Below, piece after piece: positions 6,916 through 14,543 of a stretch of 17,854 nucleotides of DNA; within the stretch, counting starts at the first letter, position 1, and every line of letters begins with the position of its first letter. Location: contig DASTWQ010000070.1 of assembly GCA_035758545.1 (NCBI GenBank), positions 1 to 17,854 on the forward strand, read 5' to 3'. The stretch is from JAFDVN01 sp035758545. Its GTDB lineage: Bacteria; Acidobacteriota; Holophagae; Holophagales; Holophagaceae. Below the pieces are notes generated by a model. The model searched no databases and was not told the origin of the DNA. It worked only from the letters and a program-made list of their open reading frames with translations. The position numbers and the translations under genes were made by a program.

Positions 6916-7254
6916 CTACCGATCCTGGGGAGGTCCGTTTAGCTCCGGCGGGCCCGGAGGAACCGTCTTCGCCTCCGCCCGCTCATCATCAGGCGCCCGT
7001 GTCGCCAGGATCAGCGCCAGGGTCCAGGTGGGGACCACGTCGAGCCAGGGCACGGCCTCGGCGAGGAAGGTGGGCAGGAAGGCCCAGTGGAAGCCGACGA
7101 GGGCGAGCATGGCCAGCGCCGTGAGCAGGTCCAGGGGCCAGTCCAGCAGAAGCTGAAAGGGGCCCGTCGCCTGCACGACGATCTGCAGCAGGTCCACGAC
7201 GATCGCCACCGCGAGGGCGGCGCGCCGGCGCGCGGGACTGAGGGGGCGGGGCAT
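6916..7254 (-). CDS. Small conserved-looking membrane protein
   Basis: A 112-residue protein with about three hydrophobic segments: AALAVAIVVDLLQIVVQ, LLTALAMLALVGFHWAFL and the VVPTWTLALILAT helix. The pattern 'DLLQIVV...PLDLLTALAMLALVGFHWAFLP...AE..P..D.VPTWTLA' recalls a widespread small uncharacterised membrane family with conserved Trp, His and Pro, but I cannot name it. The C-terminus is charged and soluble. The frame is open up to 7347, but the extra residues are Arg/Cys-rich and overlap the upstream gene, so I chose ATG at 7254, although no clear ribosome binding site precedes it. It sits between two genes on the same strand with gaps of 22 and 23 bases. Confidence 0.7.
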   Translation of the reverse strand: MPRPLSPARRRAALAVAIVVDLLQIVVQATGPFQLLLDWPLDLLTALAMLALVGFHWAFLPTFLAEAVPWLDVVPTWTLALILATRAPDDERAEAKTVPPGPPELNGPPQDR

Positions 7255-7276
7255 GAAGGAAGTGTAGGGGATCCCT

Positions 7277-8299
7277 TCAGGCGCCCCAAACGTCCTGCAC
7301 CCGCACGGCCTCCTGGTGCTCCAGCACCGTGACCTCGCTGCCGTCATCCAGGGTGAGAATCGGATGCCGGTCGAAGCGCACGCCCACGATCATGCGGTTG
7401 AGGTAACGGGTGGCCGGATCCCGGTGCCAGGGGATGCCCGCCGGGTAGGTGAGGCGATAGGCTTCCACCAGCGGATCGAGGGCCTCGGCGAGGTCCTCCG
7501 CCACCCGGCGGAAGGCCGCCTCGAAGCCCATGGGCGTCCCGCCTTCCAGGCTCGCGGCCCGGAGGAAGTCATGGGCGCCCTGGGTGGGCACGAAGGTGCG
7601 TCCGTCCCGGGCCCAGTCGCCGCCGGGCAGCCAGGGGCTCCAGCGCTGGCCGCCCGTGCTGTTCATGGTGGCCTTGCTGAGGAAGACCGCCCGGTCCCGG
7701 CTCAGGCCCAGGTTCAGGTAGACGCCCAGGATGGGCTCGTCGAGCGCGTTGCCGACGAAATCCACCCGGCGCTGGGGATCGTCATGGAAGACCACGGAGC
7801 GCAGGGGAAGCCACTCGAAGAGCTCCACGGCCTTCGTGAGGGCGGGATCGCCCTGCCCATCTCCCACCCGATGGCGCCAGCTCGCCACGCGCTCAGCGAG
7901 GGTGTGGCGCAGATTGGCCAGGCACACGACCCCCGCCGGCACGCCAAGGCCGGTGTAGGGCAGGTCATGCTCGTGCCATTCCTCGGTCATCGCCGGGATC
8001 ACCTGCTGGAAGAGGATCAGGGCCGGATCCCAGTCCCAGTGGCTCTCGGGATCGAAGCCCTGGTCCCGGCAGAGGCGGAACCAGGCCGCGGAGGGCGAGG
8101 CCTCCCCCAGCTCGAAGGCCAGCTCCCCGTCCAGGAACACCTTGAACTCCAGCTGACCCTCCGAGGCCTCCCGGGCGCGGCTGTAGCTCAGCTGCAGTTC
8201 GTGGCTGCCCAGGGCCGCCCGGGCGGATTCCAGGTAGGGATGGTCTTCGCAGTCCAAGACCTTGAGTGGGCTGCGGAGGATCCAGGCGCCGTCCGCCAT
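7277..8299 (-). CDS. Hypothetical soluble protein, not recognised
   Basis: A 340-residue protein that I do not recognise. It has no signal peptide or long hydrophobic stretch. It is rich in Trp, His and acidic residues, with segments such as ESHWDWDPALILFQQVI, TEEWHEHDLPYTGLG, VFHDDPQRRVDFVGNAL and PAGIPWHRDPATRYLNRMI. No catalytic signature is obvious; the WHEHD and FHDD clusters could bind metal, but this is speculation. The start is well supported by GGAGGTGA a few bases before ATG on the minus strand. The gene heads a three-gene run with two small membrane proteins. The 147 bases upstream hold the gene-less repeat hairpin and a TTGACA at 8351-8346. Confidence 0.75.
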   Translation of the reverse strand: MADGAWILRSPLKVLDCEDHPYLESARAALGSHELQLSYSRAREASEGQLEFKVFLDGELAFELGEASPSAAWFRLCRDQGFDPESHWDWDPALILFQQVIPAMTEEWHEHDLPYTGLGVPAGVVCLANLRHTLAERVASWRHRVGDGQGDPALTKAVELFEWLPLRSVVFHDDPQRRVDFVGNALDEPILGVYLNLGLSRDRAVFLSKATMNSTGGQRWSPWLPGGDWARDGRTFVPTQGAHDFLRAASLEGGTPMGFEAAFRRVAEDLAEALDPLVEAYRLTYPAGIPWHRDPATRYLNRMIVGVRFDRHPILTLDDGSEVTVLEHQEAVRVQDVWGA

Positions 8300-8345
8300 G
8301 GCTCACCTCCGGTCGTATAGGCCAAGGTGGGGCGGATGGCGGGGA

Positions 8346-8351
8346 TGTCAA
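8346..8351 (-). promoter_or_regulatory. Possible -35 element upstream of the orphan gene
   Basis: TTGACA on the minus strand, 47 bases before the start codon. The best -10 at normal spacing is poor (CACCTT at 16 bases), while a better TATACG lies 26 bases away, too far for a standard promoter. It shares TTGACATC, and ACCTTG at similar spacing, with the promoter at 6292-6319. Confidence 0.3.
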
Positions 8352-8357
8352 GGCACG

Positions 8358-8456
8358 GGCGAGGGCCGAGGGGCGAGGTGGGGAGGCCTGGAGGCGGGAC
8401 GAAGCGCCTTGGATCATCCCTCCTTCAGGCCTCGTCCCTCACCCCCTCATTCCTGG
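8358..8456. repeat. Gene-less copy of the four-helix-bundle repeat, forming a hairpin
   Basis: The arms at 8383-8402 and 8414-8433 pair at 17 of 20 positions plus one G-U, around an 11-base loop. Outward the left side continues with GAGGGGCGAGGT (8368-8379), identical to 4499-4510. The right side (8411-8456) matches 4865-4910 at 36 of 46 positions. It therefore has both borders of the element at 4497-4910 but only about 30 bases in place of the gene. It overlaps the last codons of the SpoIID gene and could also end that transcript. Confidence 0.6.
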
Positions 8457-10558
8457 ATGCGCGTCAGCTCGATGCCCGTGTAGTAGTGCTTGAGGATCTG
8501 GTCGAAGGTGGCGCCCTCCAGCGCCATGCCGTAGGCGCCGGTCTGGCACATGCCGATGCCGTGGCCCCAGCCGCGCCCGAAGAAGACCCAGGTGCGGTTG
8601 GGCGCATCGCCCAGCGCCACGAAGCTGAAGACGTTGTCCCTCAGCCCCAGCAGGTTGCGGATGCGCATGCCCGAGAAGTGGTGGGAGCGGCCCGCGCCGT
8701 CGCGGATGTCCAGGTCCAGGACCCGCCCCTGCGCATTCGCCCGGGTGCGCAGATCCGTGATCTTGGCGATGGGCAGCCGCCTACGGACCATCGCGAGCAG
8801 CTCCGCCTCGGGGATGGCCACCCGCCAGTGTGCGGTGGGGTTGTAGCGGTCCCAGGCGGCGCCGTCCGGATCGAGCCGGCGGATCACCACCGACGGCGGG
8901 CCGTCCCCGAGCCAGAGCAGCTGGTCGCCCACCTGGGCCTGGGTCCGGGGCACCACCCGCAGCGTCCCGTCTGGCGCCAGCTCGGCGAGGAGCACCTGAG
9001 GCGCCAGAGGGAAGGCCCGGGGGCCCTCCTTCTTCGGGCGGATCTGGCCGTCCTTCAGCAGGGTCCCGGCTCCGGGCTCCACGGGCTCCAGGCCCTGCCA
9101 GAGCCGGCCGAGGACCTCGAGGGCCTCGCCCAGGGTCGGGGCCGTCTTCAGGTCCTGGGGCCGGATGAGCCCCTGGCGGAAGAGGAAGGAGGCAAGCAAC
9201 TGGTCCTGGGCCGACAGCCCGGACATCCCGAAGTAGCCCGCGTCCTGGGGCCGCTCCTGCCCTTCCGGCAGCGGGCCGTAGCCCAGGGCCCTCGCCATCG
9301 AGAGCGCCAGGTTGCCGTCGCCGACCGGGGCGAGGACGAGGCCCAGGCGGCGCTGCAGGACCCCCACGGGCCCGGCGACGTCCTCGATGCGCGCGCCCTT
9401 CGCCATCACCTGGCCGTTGAGCCAGGACGGCGGCACGGCGCCGGCGGCGACAAGCTTCAGCAGGTTCCAGCTGAGCCAGGGCTGGGCGGCCTCAGACGTC
9501 ACGGGCACGCCGGAGACGAAGAGGCGCGTGACGGGCTTGTCCGGATAGCAGGTCACGCCCTTGAGGTAGGGCGCGTCGCCGCCGAAGACCCAGGAGACGT
9601 CCACGGTGGCGCCGCCGCAGTCCGCCATGAAGAGGGCCTGGATGGGCTTGCCGTTGTAGGTGGCGACGAGGCCCGCGGTCTGCTGGACCGCGAGGTCCGT
9701 GAGGTTCTGCTCGCCGTCGGCGCCGCCGTAGACCTGGTCCGAGACCGTGTCCACGAGGTCGTAACCCTCCTCCCCCCGCTTGCCCAGGTTGGCCACCGCG
9801 TAGGTGCGCGCGGCCACGGCCTGGGCCTTGAGGGCCTCCAGGGCCGGATAGTTCCAGGCGCCCATCTCCCGGGGCACCACGCCGCGGAGGTAGGTCTCCA
9901 GGTCCACGGTGTTGACGACGCTCAGCGTGCCCTGGCGGTTCGGGGCGACCTCGATGCGGCCCCGGTAGCGGCCCTTGCCCACGACTTCCGTGAAGGGCCC
10001 GCGCGGCGCGAGGCGCACGCCGTCCGCGGGCAGCGGAATCCGGTCGTAGGCGTCCGTGACGGCGTAGAGGGCGCGGCCCTTGGCCTTGGGCGCGGCGAGG
10101 GATTCGCTGGAGACCCACAGCTCGTCGAAGCCTGCGTCCTCCAGCTTGGCGACGAGAGGATCGGCGCCGTCGGAGCTCGGGAAGTGGCCCGTGAGGACCC
10201 GCCAAGTGTCGCCGTCGGCGACCCGGACCCGGTCGCCGGGCGCGCCCAGCTTGGCGAGGCGCACGAGCAGCGCGTCCGCGGCGGCGAGCTTCACCGGCGG
10301 GCCCACCTGCACCCGGTACTCGCTGGCGCGGGGCGCGAGCCCGCGGGTGTCCCACCAGAGGCGGAGGACCTCGCCGTCCCGCAGGGTGCGGAGCGCCCGG
10401 CCCTTCAGGTCCTGGAGCTGGCCGCCGCCGGGCAGGGAGACCTGCACCTCCGTCACGCCGACGACGATGCCGACGCGCACCTGCGGGCCCTGGGCGAAGG
10501 CCGGCGTCAGGAGCAGGACCGGCGCGGCGAGGACAGGCAGGGAGCGGGCGCGGATCAT
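8447..10558 (-). CDS. Exported SpoIID/LytB-domain cell-wall protein
   Basis: A 703-residue exported protein related to SpoIID, a lytic transglycosylase that cuts peptidoglycan strands, and to LytB amidase enhancers. Residues 1-23 are a signal peptide ending near AFAQ. Residues about 112-152 look like a SPOR-type fold. The SpoIID domain begins near 198 with VNTVDLETYLRGVVPREM, where Glu231 matches the catalytic Glu, then ALKAQAVAARTYA, DTVSDQVYGG and DCGGAT, with Cys314 and Cys337 as possible metal ligands. The domain is interrupted at about 345-620 by an insert and resumes with the signature GRGWGHGIGMCQTGAYGMA. Most LytB-type proteins are half this size. Spore formation is not implied. The start lies two bases after the stop of the upstream gene, so expression is coupled. 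Confidence 0.9.
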   Translation of the reverse strand: MIRARSLPVLAAPVLLLTPAFAQGPQVRVGIVVGVTEVQVSLPGGGQLQDLKGRALRTLRDGEVLRLWWDTRGLAPRASEYRVQVGPPVKLAAADALLVRLAKLGAPGDRVRVADGDTWRVLTGHFPSSDGADPLVAKLEDAGFDELWVSSESLAAPKAKGRALYAVTDAYDRIPLPADGVRLAPRGPFTEVVGKGRYRGRIEVAPNRQGTLSVVNTVDLETYLRGVVPREMGAWNYPALEALKAQAVAARTYAVANLGKRGEEGYDLVDTVSDQVYGGADGEQNLTDLAVQQTAGLVATYNGKPIQALFMADCGGATVDVSWVFGGDAPYLKGVTCYPDKPVTRLFVSGVPVTSEAAQPWLSWNLLKLVAAGAVPPSWLNGQVMAKGARIEDVAGPVGVLQRRLGLVLAPVGDGNLALSMARALGYGPLPEGQERPQDAGYFGMSGLSAQDQLLASFLFRQGLIRPQDLKTAPTLGEALEVLGRLWQGLEPVEPGAGTLLKDGQIRPKKEGPRAFPLAPQVLLAELAPDGTLRVVPRTQAQVGDQLLWLGDGPPSVVIRRLDPDGAAWDRYNPTAHWRVAIPEAELLAMVRRRLPIAKITDLRTRANAQGRVLDLDIRDGAGRSHHFSGMRIRNLLGLRDNVFSFVALGDAPNRTWVFFGRGWGHGIGMCQTGAYGMALEGATFDQILKHYYTGIELTRIQE

Positions 10559-10560
10559 CC

Positions 10561-11520
10561 TCAGAGCTTAGCCGCGATCTCCGCGAGAAGCTCCCACCGC
10601 CGGGCGCGCAGCGCCTCGGCATCCAGCAGCTCGCCGCGAGGACCTCGGCGGTGGAGCAGCAGGCCGAGGCAGGCGCCGTCCGCCGGACGGAAGAAGACCG
10701 CAGGCCCCGTGAATCCGAAGTGGCACCACCAGCCGGAGGGCGGCCCCGGCCGAGCCTCCAGCGGCGGCGCGGCCGGGGAAAGATGATCGGACGCACGCGC
10801 GGCGACTTGGATTCCCGCTCCCATCGGAACGGCTTTCAACAGCTCCGCGAAGCGGCCGGATCCCCCATGCGCCACCCGCAGGCCGAGGCCCCAGAGGCTG
10901 CCGTCCGATTCATGCGTGGCCTCCATCGCGAGGCGCGGGGCCCAGTGGCTCGCCCACAGCCGCAGCCAGCGGGCGAAGGCGGCCTCCGTGGCGGCGAAGC
11001 CCGCATGGCCCTGCATGCCCGCGCGGGCATTGAGGTCGTGAGGCAGGCGCGGATCCGGCGGTGGCAGGGGAAGCCCCGGCTCCGCCGCGCACCAGGCGTC
11101 GGCGTCGGGGCCGTCGGGCATCGCCACGGCGGTCTCCGGCCAAGGCGCGGGCACGAGCCCCGACAGCGCGGCGCCGAGCCGCGGGAAGGCCACGCCGGTC
11201 TCCGCCTCCAGCAGCTCCGCCAGCAGCCGGTAGCCCAGGTCCGAGTAGGTGGCGACGCCGGGCGCCGCGTTCCGCAGCAGCGGATGCCCCGCCGCCGGCC
11301 GCCGCAGCTGGTCGGCGAGGGGCTCGCCGGTGAAGGGCCGCCAGGGCGGCAGGCCCGCCGAGTGGCTGAGGAGCTGCCGGACGGTGAGCGGCTCCGCGCG
11401 GTCGTGGAAGCCGAGGACGAAGCGCCGGTCCGCGTCCAGGTCCAGGAAGGCATGGGCCAGCGGCGCGGTGACGAGGGCCTTCGCCAGGGAGGCGAGGTCG
11501 TAGACGGGCGCCGGGCTCAT
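10561..11520 (-). CDS. Beta-lactamase-fold serine hydrolase
   Basis: A 319-residue member of the class C beta-lactamase/esterase family (penicillin-binding-protein fold). The SxxK motif is S11-L-A-K14 in YDLASLAKALVT, followed by HSAGLPPW and YSD (Tyr92-Ser93-Asp94, in place of Tyr-x-Asn). A late HFGFTG stretch fits the third motif region. I chose ATG at 11520, which overlaps the acetyltransferase stop (ATGA); a longer frame to 11613 exists but reads as Arg-rich shadow. This places the nucleophile only 10 residues from the N-terminus, much nearer than usual, and leaves no signal peptide, so the protein should be cytoplasmic and lacks the family's first strands. Wall-fragment or ester hydrolysis is possible given the SpoIID gene downstream; true beta-lactam hydrolysis is unlikely. 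Confidence 0.85.
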   Translation of the reverse strand: MSPAPVYDLASLAKALVTAPLAHAFLDLDADRRFVLGFHDRAEPLTVRQLLSHSAGLPPWRPFTGEPLADQLRRPAAGHPLLRNAAPGVATYSDLGYRLLAELLEAETGVAFPRLGAALSGLVPAPWPETAVAMPDGPDADAWCAAEPGLPLPPPDPRLPHDLNARAGMQGHAGFAATEAAFARWLRLWASHWAPRLAMEATHESDGSLWGLGLRVAHGGSGRFAELLKAVPMGAGIQVAARASDHLSPAAPPLEARPGPPSGWWCHFGFTGPAVFFRPADGACLGLLLHRRGPRGELLDAEALRARRWELLAEIAAKL

Positions 11521-11933
11521 GCGCCCCGCGGCCGCATCCAGCCGTCCTCGACCTTCTGCCAGCCGAGCTTCGGGTAGTAGTCCATGGCGCCGGGCACGGC
11601 GCGGAGGATCCACATCACCTCCGGCGCGCCCAGGGTGAGGGCCCGGTCCAGCAGCTCCTTCCCGACGCCGTGGCGCTGCAGATCCGGATGCACCGCGAGG
11701 TCGCAGATGTAGCCGTTGTAGGCGTAGTCGGTCCAGCCCCGCAGCAGGCCCACCAGCCGCGACGAGGCGCCGGTCTCCTCCCAGCAGGTGAGGAGGAGGT
11801 TGGCGCCCTCCATCATCCGGCGCAGGCGGTCCAGGTCCTCCACGGGCCGCGGCAGGCCGGCCGCCTCGAAGAGCGCCGCCACGGCGGCGGGCTCCGGCGT
11901 CTCCGTGGCGTGGTAGACGAGGCGGCCCGCCAT
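11517..11933 (-). CDS. GNAT-family N-acetyltransferase
   Basis: A 138-residue acetyltransferase that moves an acetyl group from acetyl-CoA to an amine. The core strand and pyrophosphate loop are in ICDLAVHPDLQRHGVGKELL, with Q86-R-H-G89-V-G91 matching the Q/RxxGxG/A signature. The end YYPKLGWQKVEDGWMRPR is the usual C-terminal part (aromatic helix, then beta strand). The substrate is unknown. Both ends overlap neighbours: the start shares one base with the dehydrogenase stop (TGATG) and the stop overlaps the serine hydrolase start, so all three are translated from one message. Confidence 0.9.
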   Translation of the reverse strand: MAGRLVYHATETPEPAAVAALFEAAGLPRPVEDLDRLRRMMEGANLLLTCWEETGASSRLVGLLRGWTDYAYNGYICDLAVHPDLQRHGVGKELLDRALTLGAPEVMWILRAVPGAMDYYPKLGWQKVEDGWMRPRGA

Positions 11934-12886
11934 CAGGCGCGCCCCAGCTCGGCGAGGCTCTTCGCCACGGCCCGCTGGACCTGGTCCGCGACGCGCATGG
12001 CCTCCAGGCCCTCGTCCCAGGTGACGGTCTCGCCCTCCTCCCCCAGGCAGGCCCTGTGGAAGGCCTCGATCTCCAGCTTGAGGGGCTCGCCCTCCTCGAT
12101 GTCCGCCGCCTCGTTGGCGATGGTGGGGCCCTCAGGGCCCATCACCAGGCGCAGCAGCTCGAGCTTCTGGGCCGCGAAGTCCAGCTTGGCGTAGGCCTTG
12201 TCGGCGAAGGCGCGGAGGGTGCGCTCCTTCTTCTGGGCCACGCGGCTGGCGGTGACCGTGGCGAAGGCGCCGCCCTCGAACTTCAGCCGCGCGTTGACGA
12301 GGTCCGCGTGGGGCGTCAGCACCGGCACGCCCACGGCCTCGACGTCGATCACGGGGCGGCCCACCAGGGCGCGGAGGAGGTCCAGGTCGTGGATCATCAC
12401 GTCCATCACCACGTCCACTTCCAGGGAGCGCATCGGGAAGGGGGAGACCCGCACCGCCTCCAGGAACCGGGGCGTGAACTTCCGGTCCCGCAGGGCCTTC
12501 ACCGCCGGGTTGAAGCGCTCCAGGTGGCCGACGGCGGCCACGAGGCCGGGATTCAGCTTCAGGGCCGCCAGCAGGGCCTCCGCCTCGGCGAGGCTCGCGG
12601 CCAGGGGCTTCTCCATGAGGAGGTGCTTCCCGGCCTGGAGGGCCTCCAGGCCCAGGGCGTGGTGGAGGCCCGTGGGCGCGGCGATCTGGACCGCGTCCAC
12701 CTCCGGCAGGATCTCGGTGAGGCCCGCCACCCAACGGGTGCCGTGCTGGGCCGCGATCTCCCGCCCCCGGGCCTCGCCGGGATCCACCACCGCCACCAGT
12801 TCTGCGTGGGGCGAGGCGGCGGCGATGCGCGCGTGGTGCTGGCCCAGATGGCCCACTCCGACCACGGCGACCTTGAGCTTGGGCAT
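11933..12886 (-). CDS. Gfo/Idh/MocA-family NAD-dependent dehydrogenase, GnnA-like
   Basis: A 317-residue oxidoreductase with an N-terminal Rossmann fold (VAVVGVGHLGQHHARI, G10-x-G12-x-x-G15) and the family signature E92-K93-P94. His166 and Asp169 lie in VMIHDLDLL, where the catalytic His is expected. The stretch HLERFNPAV...SPFPMRSLEVDVVMDVMIHDLDLL...VGVPVLTP resembles, from memory, a subgroup often encoded with lipid A genes and including GnnA, which oxidises UDP-GlcNAc at C3 for amide-linked lipid A. No lpx gene is in this window, so that role is inferred. ATG at 12886 is preceded by GGAGG at five bases; the frame is open further upstream but that stretch overlaps the hydrolase gene. Confidence 0.85.
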   Translation of the reverse strand: MPKLKVAVVGVGHLGQHHARIAAASPHAELVAVVDPGEARGREIAAQHGTRWVAGLTEILPEVDAVQIAAPTGLHHALGLEALQAGKHLLMEKPLAASLAEAEALLAALKLNPGLVAAVGHLERFNPAVKALRDRKFTPRFLEAVRVSPFPMRSLEVDVVMDVMIHDLDLLRALVGRPVIDVEAVGVPVLTPHADLVNARLKFEGGAFATVTASRVAQKKERTLRAFADKAYAKLDFAAQKLELLRLVMGPEGPTIANEAADIEEGEPLKLEIEAFHRACLGEEGETVTWDEGLEAMRVADQVQRAVAKSLAELGRA

Positions 12887-12918
12887 GGGGACCTCCGTCC
12901 CCAGCTTAGCGGAGGCCG

Positions 12919-13533
12919 TCAGTCCTCCAGGGCCGCCGCGTCCGGGACGATCGCGGCGAAGCGGTCGCCGAGGGCCGCCAGGTTCGCCCGGTGCATCCAG
13001 GCGGCGGGCACCACGCCGCCCAGGCCATCCGGCAGGTCCCGGCTGCCGGTGGCCGAGGCCACCACCGTCACCTGGAAGCCCCGCTCCGACGCCTCCCGGG
13101 CCGCGGAGCTGACGCACATGTGGGTGCCGTAGCCGACGATCACCAGCTGCTTGCGATCGAGCCGGTCGAGTACCGCCTGAAGCTCCGTGTCGCGGAAGGC
13201 ATTGATGAAGCGCTTGGGCACGACGGACTCGCCGGGGCGGGGCTCCAGGCTTGGCGGCGGCTGGACGAAGGACCGCTCCGGATCGAAGAGCGCGGCCCCG
13301 GGGCGGTTCACATGCTGCACGTGGACCACCGGCGTCCCGAGGGCCCGGGCGCGGGCCAGCAGGGTCCGGATCTCCGCCAGGGAGGCCTCGACGCCGGTGA
13401 TGGGCACGGCGCCGTCCCGGTACTCCCGCTGGACGTCGATGAGGACGAGGACGGCCTCTGAGAGCCGCGCTGGCGGCAGCGCCACGCCGGCGAGCTCCAG
13501 GAGGGTGCGGGGCTGGGGCGTCTGGGGATCCAT
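12919..13533 (-). CDS. Isochorismatase-like cysteine hydrolase
   Basis: A 204-residue cytoplasmic hydrolase of the isochorismatase superfamily, whose members include nicotinamidases, N-carbamoyl hydrolases and others. The catalytic triad is visible as Asp33 (VLIDVQREY), Lys107 (VVPKRFINAF) and Cys140 (GYGTHMCVSSAAREA). The Cys means the nucleophilic amidase-like type rather than true isochorismatase. No zinc-site pattern typical of nicotinamidase is seen, so the substrate is open. I chose ATG at 13533 because GAGAGG lies about seven bases upstream on the minus strand; a longer frame to 13578 runs into the next gene. It is 10 bases after the quinone oxidoreductase stop, so the two are co-transcribed and the ArsR regulator may control both. 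Confidence 0.9.
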   Translation of the reverse strand: MDPQTPQPRTLLELAGVALPPARLSEAVLVLIDVQREYRDGAVPITGVEASLAEIRTLLARARALGTPVVHVQHVNRPGAALFDPERSFVQPPPSLEPRPGESVVPKRFINAFRDTELQAVLDRLDRKQLVIVGYGTHMCVSSAAREASERGFQVTVVASATGSRDLPDGLGGVVPAAWMHRANLAALGDRFAAIVPDAAALED

Positions 13534-13543
13534 GGGTGTCCTC

Positions 13544-14530
13544 TCAAGGGATGAGCAGCAGGGCGCCGCTCGTGGCACGGGACTCGAGGAGGGCGTGGGC
13601 CCGGGCGGCCTCCGGCAGCGGCACCCGGGCGTGGATGTGGGCCTTCACCTTCCCGGCCAGGAAGGCCTCGAACAGCTCCGCCGCGGCGGCCTGGAGCTCC
13701 GCCGGGTCAGCGATGTGGAAGAAGATGCTCGGCCGCTGGAGGGCGAGGCATCCGCGCTTGCCCAGGTCGGCCGGGTCCACCAACGGCAACGGCCCGCTGG
13801 AGCGTCCGTAGGAGGCCAGCAGCCCAAAGGGCGCGAGGCTCCCCAGCGACGCGTCGAAGGTGTCCTGGCCGACGGAATCGTAGGCGATCCGCACGCCCTT
13901 GCCGCCGGTGAGGGCGCGGACCTGGTCCGGCAGGTCCGCGTAGGACGCGCCCCGGGGCACGACGAGCGCGGCCTCGGCGCCCTCGCCCTTCACCGCCTCG
14001 GCCTTGGCCTCGGTGCTGACGACGGCGAGGACCCGCACGCCCTCGGCGGCGAGCCAGCGGGTGAGGATCAGGCCCACGCCGCCGGCGGCCGCATGCACGA
14101 GCGCCCAGGCGCCGGGCTCCGGCCGCCAGACCCGCCGCACCAGCATGTGGGCCGTGAGGCCCTTGAAGAGGAGCGCCGCGGCCTCCTCGTCGGTGACGCC
14201 GTCGGGGATGGGCACGAGGCGGTCCGCGGGATGGTTCCTCGCCTCCGCATAGGCGCCCAGGGGCCCGTCCACGTAGGCCACGCGCTGGCCGATCCGGAGG
14301 CCGGCGACGCCCTCGCCCAGGGCCTCCACCACTCCGGCGGCCTCGTAGCCCAGCGGCGCGGGCAGCGGCAGCGGGTAGGCGCCGCTGCGGTGGTAGACAT
14401 CGATGTAGTTCACGCCGATGGCGGTGTGGCGGATCCGGGCCTCGCCGGGGGCCGGCGCGGGCAGCGGCGCCTCGACCCAACGGAGCACCTCGGGGGCGCC
14501 GGGCGCGTCGAACTGGATGCGGTGGTTCAT
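13544..14530 (-). CDS. qorA: Zinc-independent quinone oxidoreductase (MDR superfamily)
   Basis: A 328-residue NADPH-dependent reductase of the zeta-crystallin/QOR group, which reduces quinones or other electrophilic carbonyls in the cytoplasm. The N-terminal GroES-like domain has IGVNYIDVYHRSGAYPLPLP and GYEAAGVVEALG; the nucleotide-binding loop is A147-A-A-G150-G-V-G153. The Cys and His zinc ligands of alcohol dehydrogenases are absent. GAGG lies about six bases before ATG on the minus strand; the longer frame to 14860 only mirrors the divergent arsR gene. A promoter and two palindromic operators lie just upstream, so it is the likely target of the ArsR-type regulator encoded next door, perhaps responding to quinone or electrophile stress. 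The gene symbol is by family resemblance. Confidence 0.92.
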   Translation of the reverse strand: MNHRIQFDAPGAPEVLRWVEAPLPAPAPGEARIRHTAIGVNYIDVYHRSGAYPLPLPAPLGYEAAGVVEALGEGVAGLRIGQRVAYVDGPLGAYAEARNHPADRLVPIPDGVTDEEAAALLFKGLTAHMLVRRVWRPEPGAWALVHAAAGGVGLILTRWLAAEGVRVLAVVSTEAKAEAVKGEGAEAALVVPRGASYADLPDQVRALTGGKGVRIAYDSVGQDTFDASLGSLAPFGLLASYGRSSGPLPLVDPADLGKRGCLALQRPSIFFHIADPAELQAAAAELFEAFLAGKVKAHIHARVPLPEAARAHALLESRATSGALLLIP

Positions 14531-14543
14531 GGGGGCCTCGCTT

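Noticed and set aside
5938..6942. Plus-strand open frame across 6262-6481
   Set aside because: It is antisense to two membrane protein genes and is Arg/Gly-rich beyond the AT-rich gap, with no ribosome binding site or motif.
8447..10558. Evidence for sporulation from the SpoIID domain
   Set aside because: SpoIID/LytB domains are common in non-spore-forming bacteria, and no other sporulation gene is present.
8327..10786. Long plus-strand open frame opposite the SpoIID gene
   Set aside because: It mirrors the codons of a gene with a signal peptide and clear SpoIID motifs; the product is Arg/Gly/His-rich.
12887..13117. Longer start for the Gfo/Idh/MocA gene
   Set aside because: It overlaps the coding region of the isochorismatase-like gene, and ATG at 12886 has GGAGG and begins just before the Rossmann strand.
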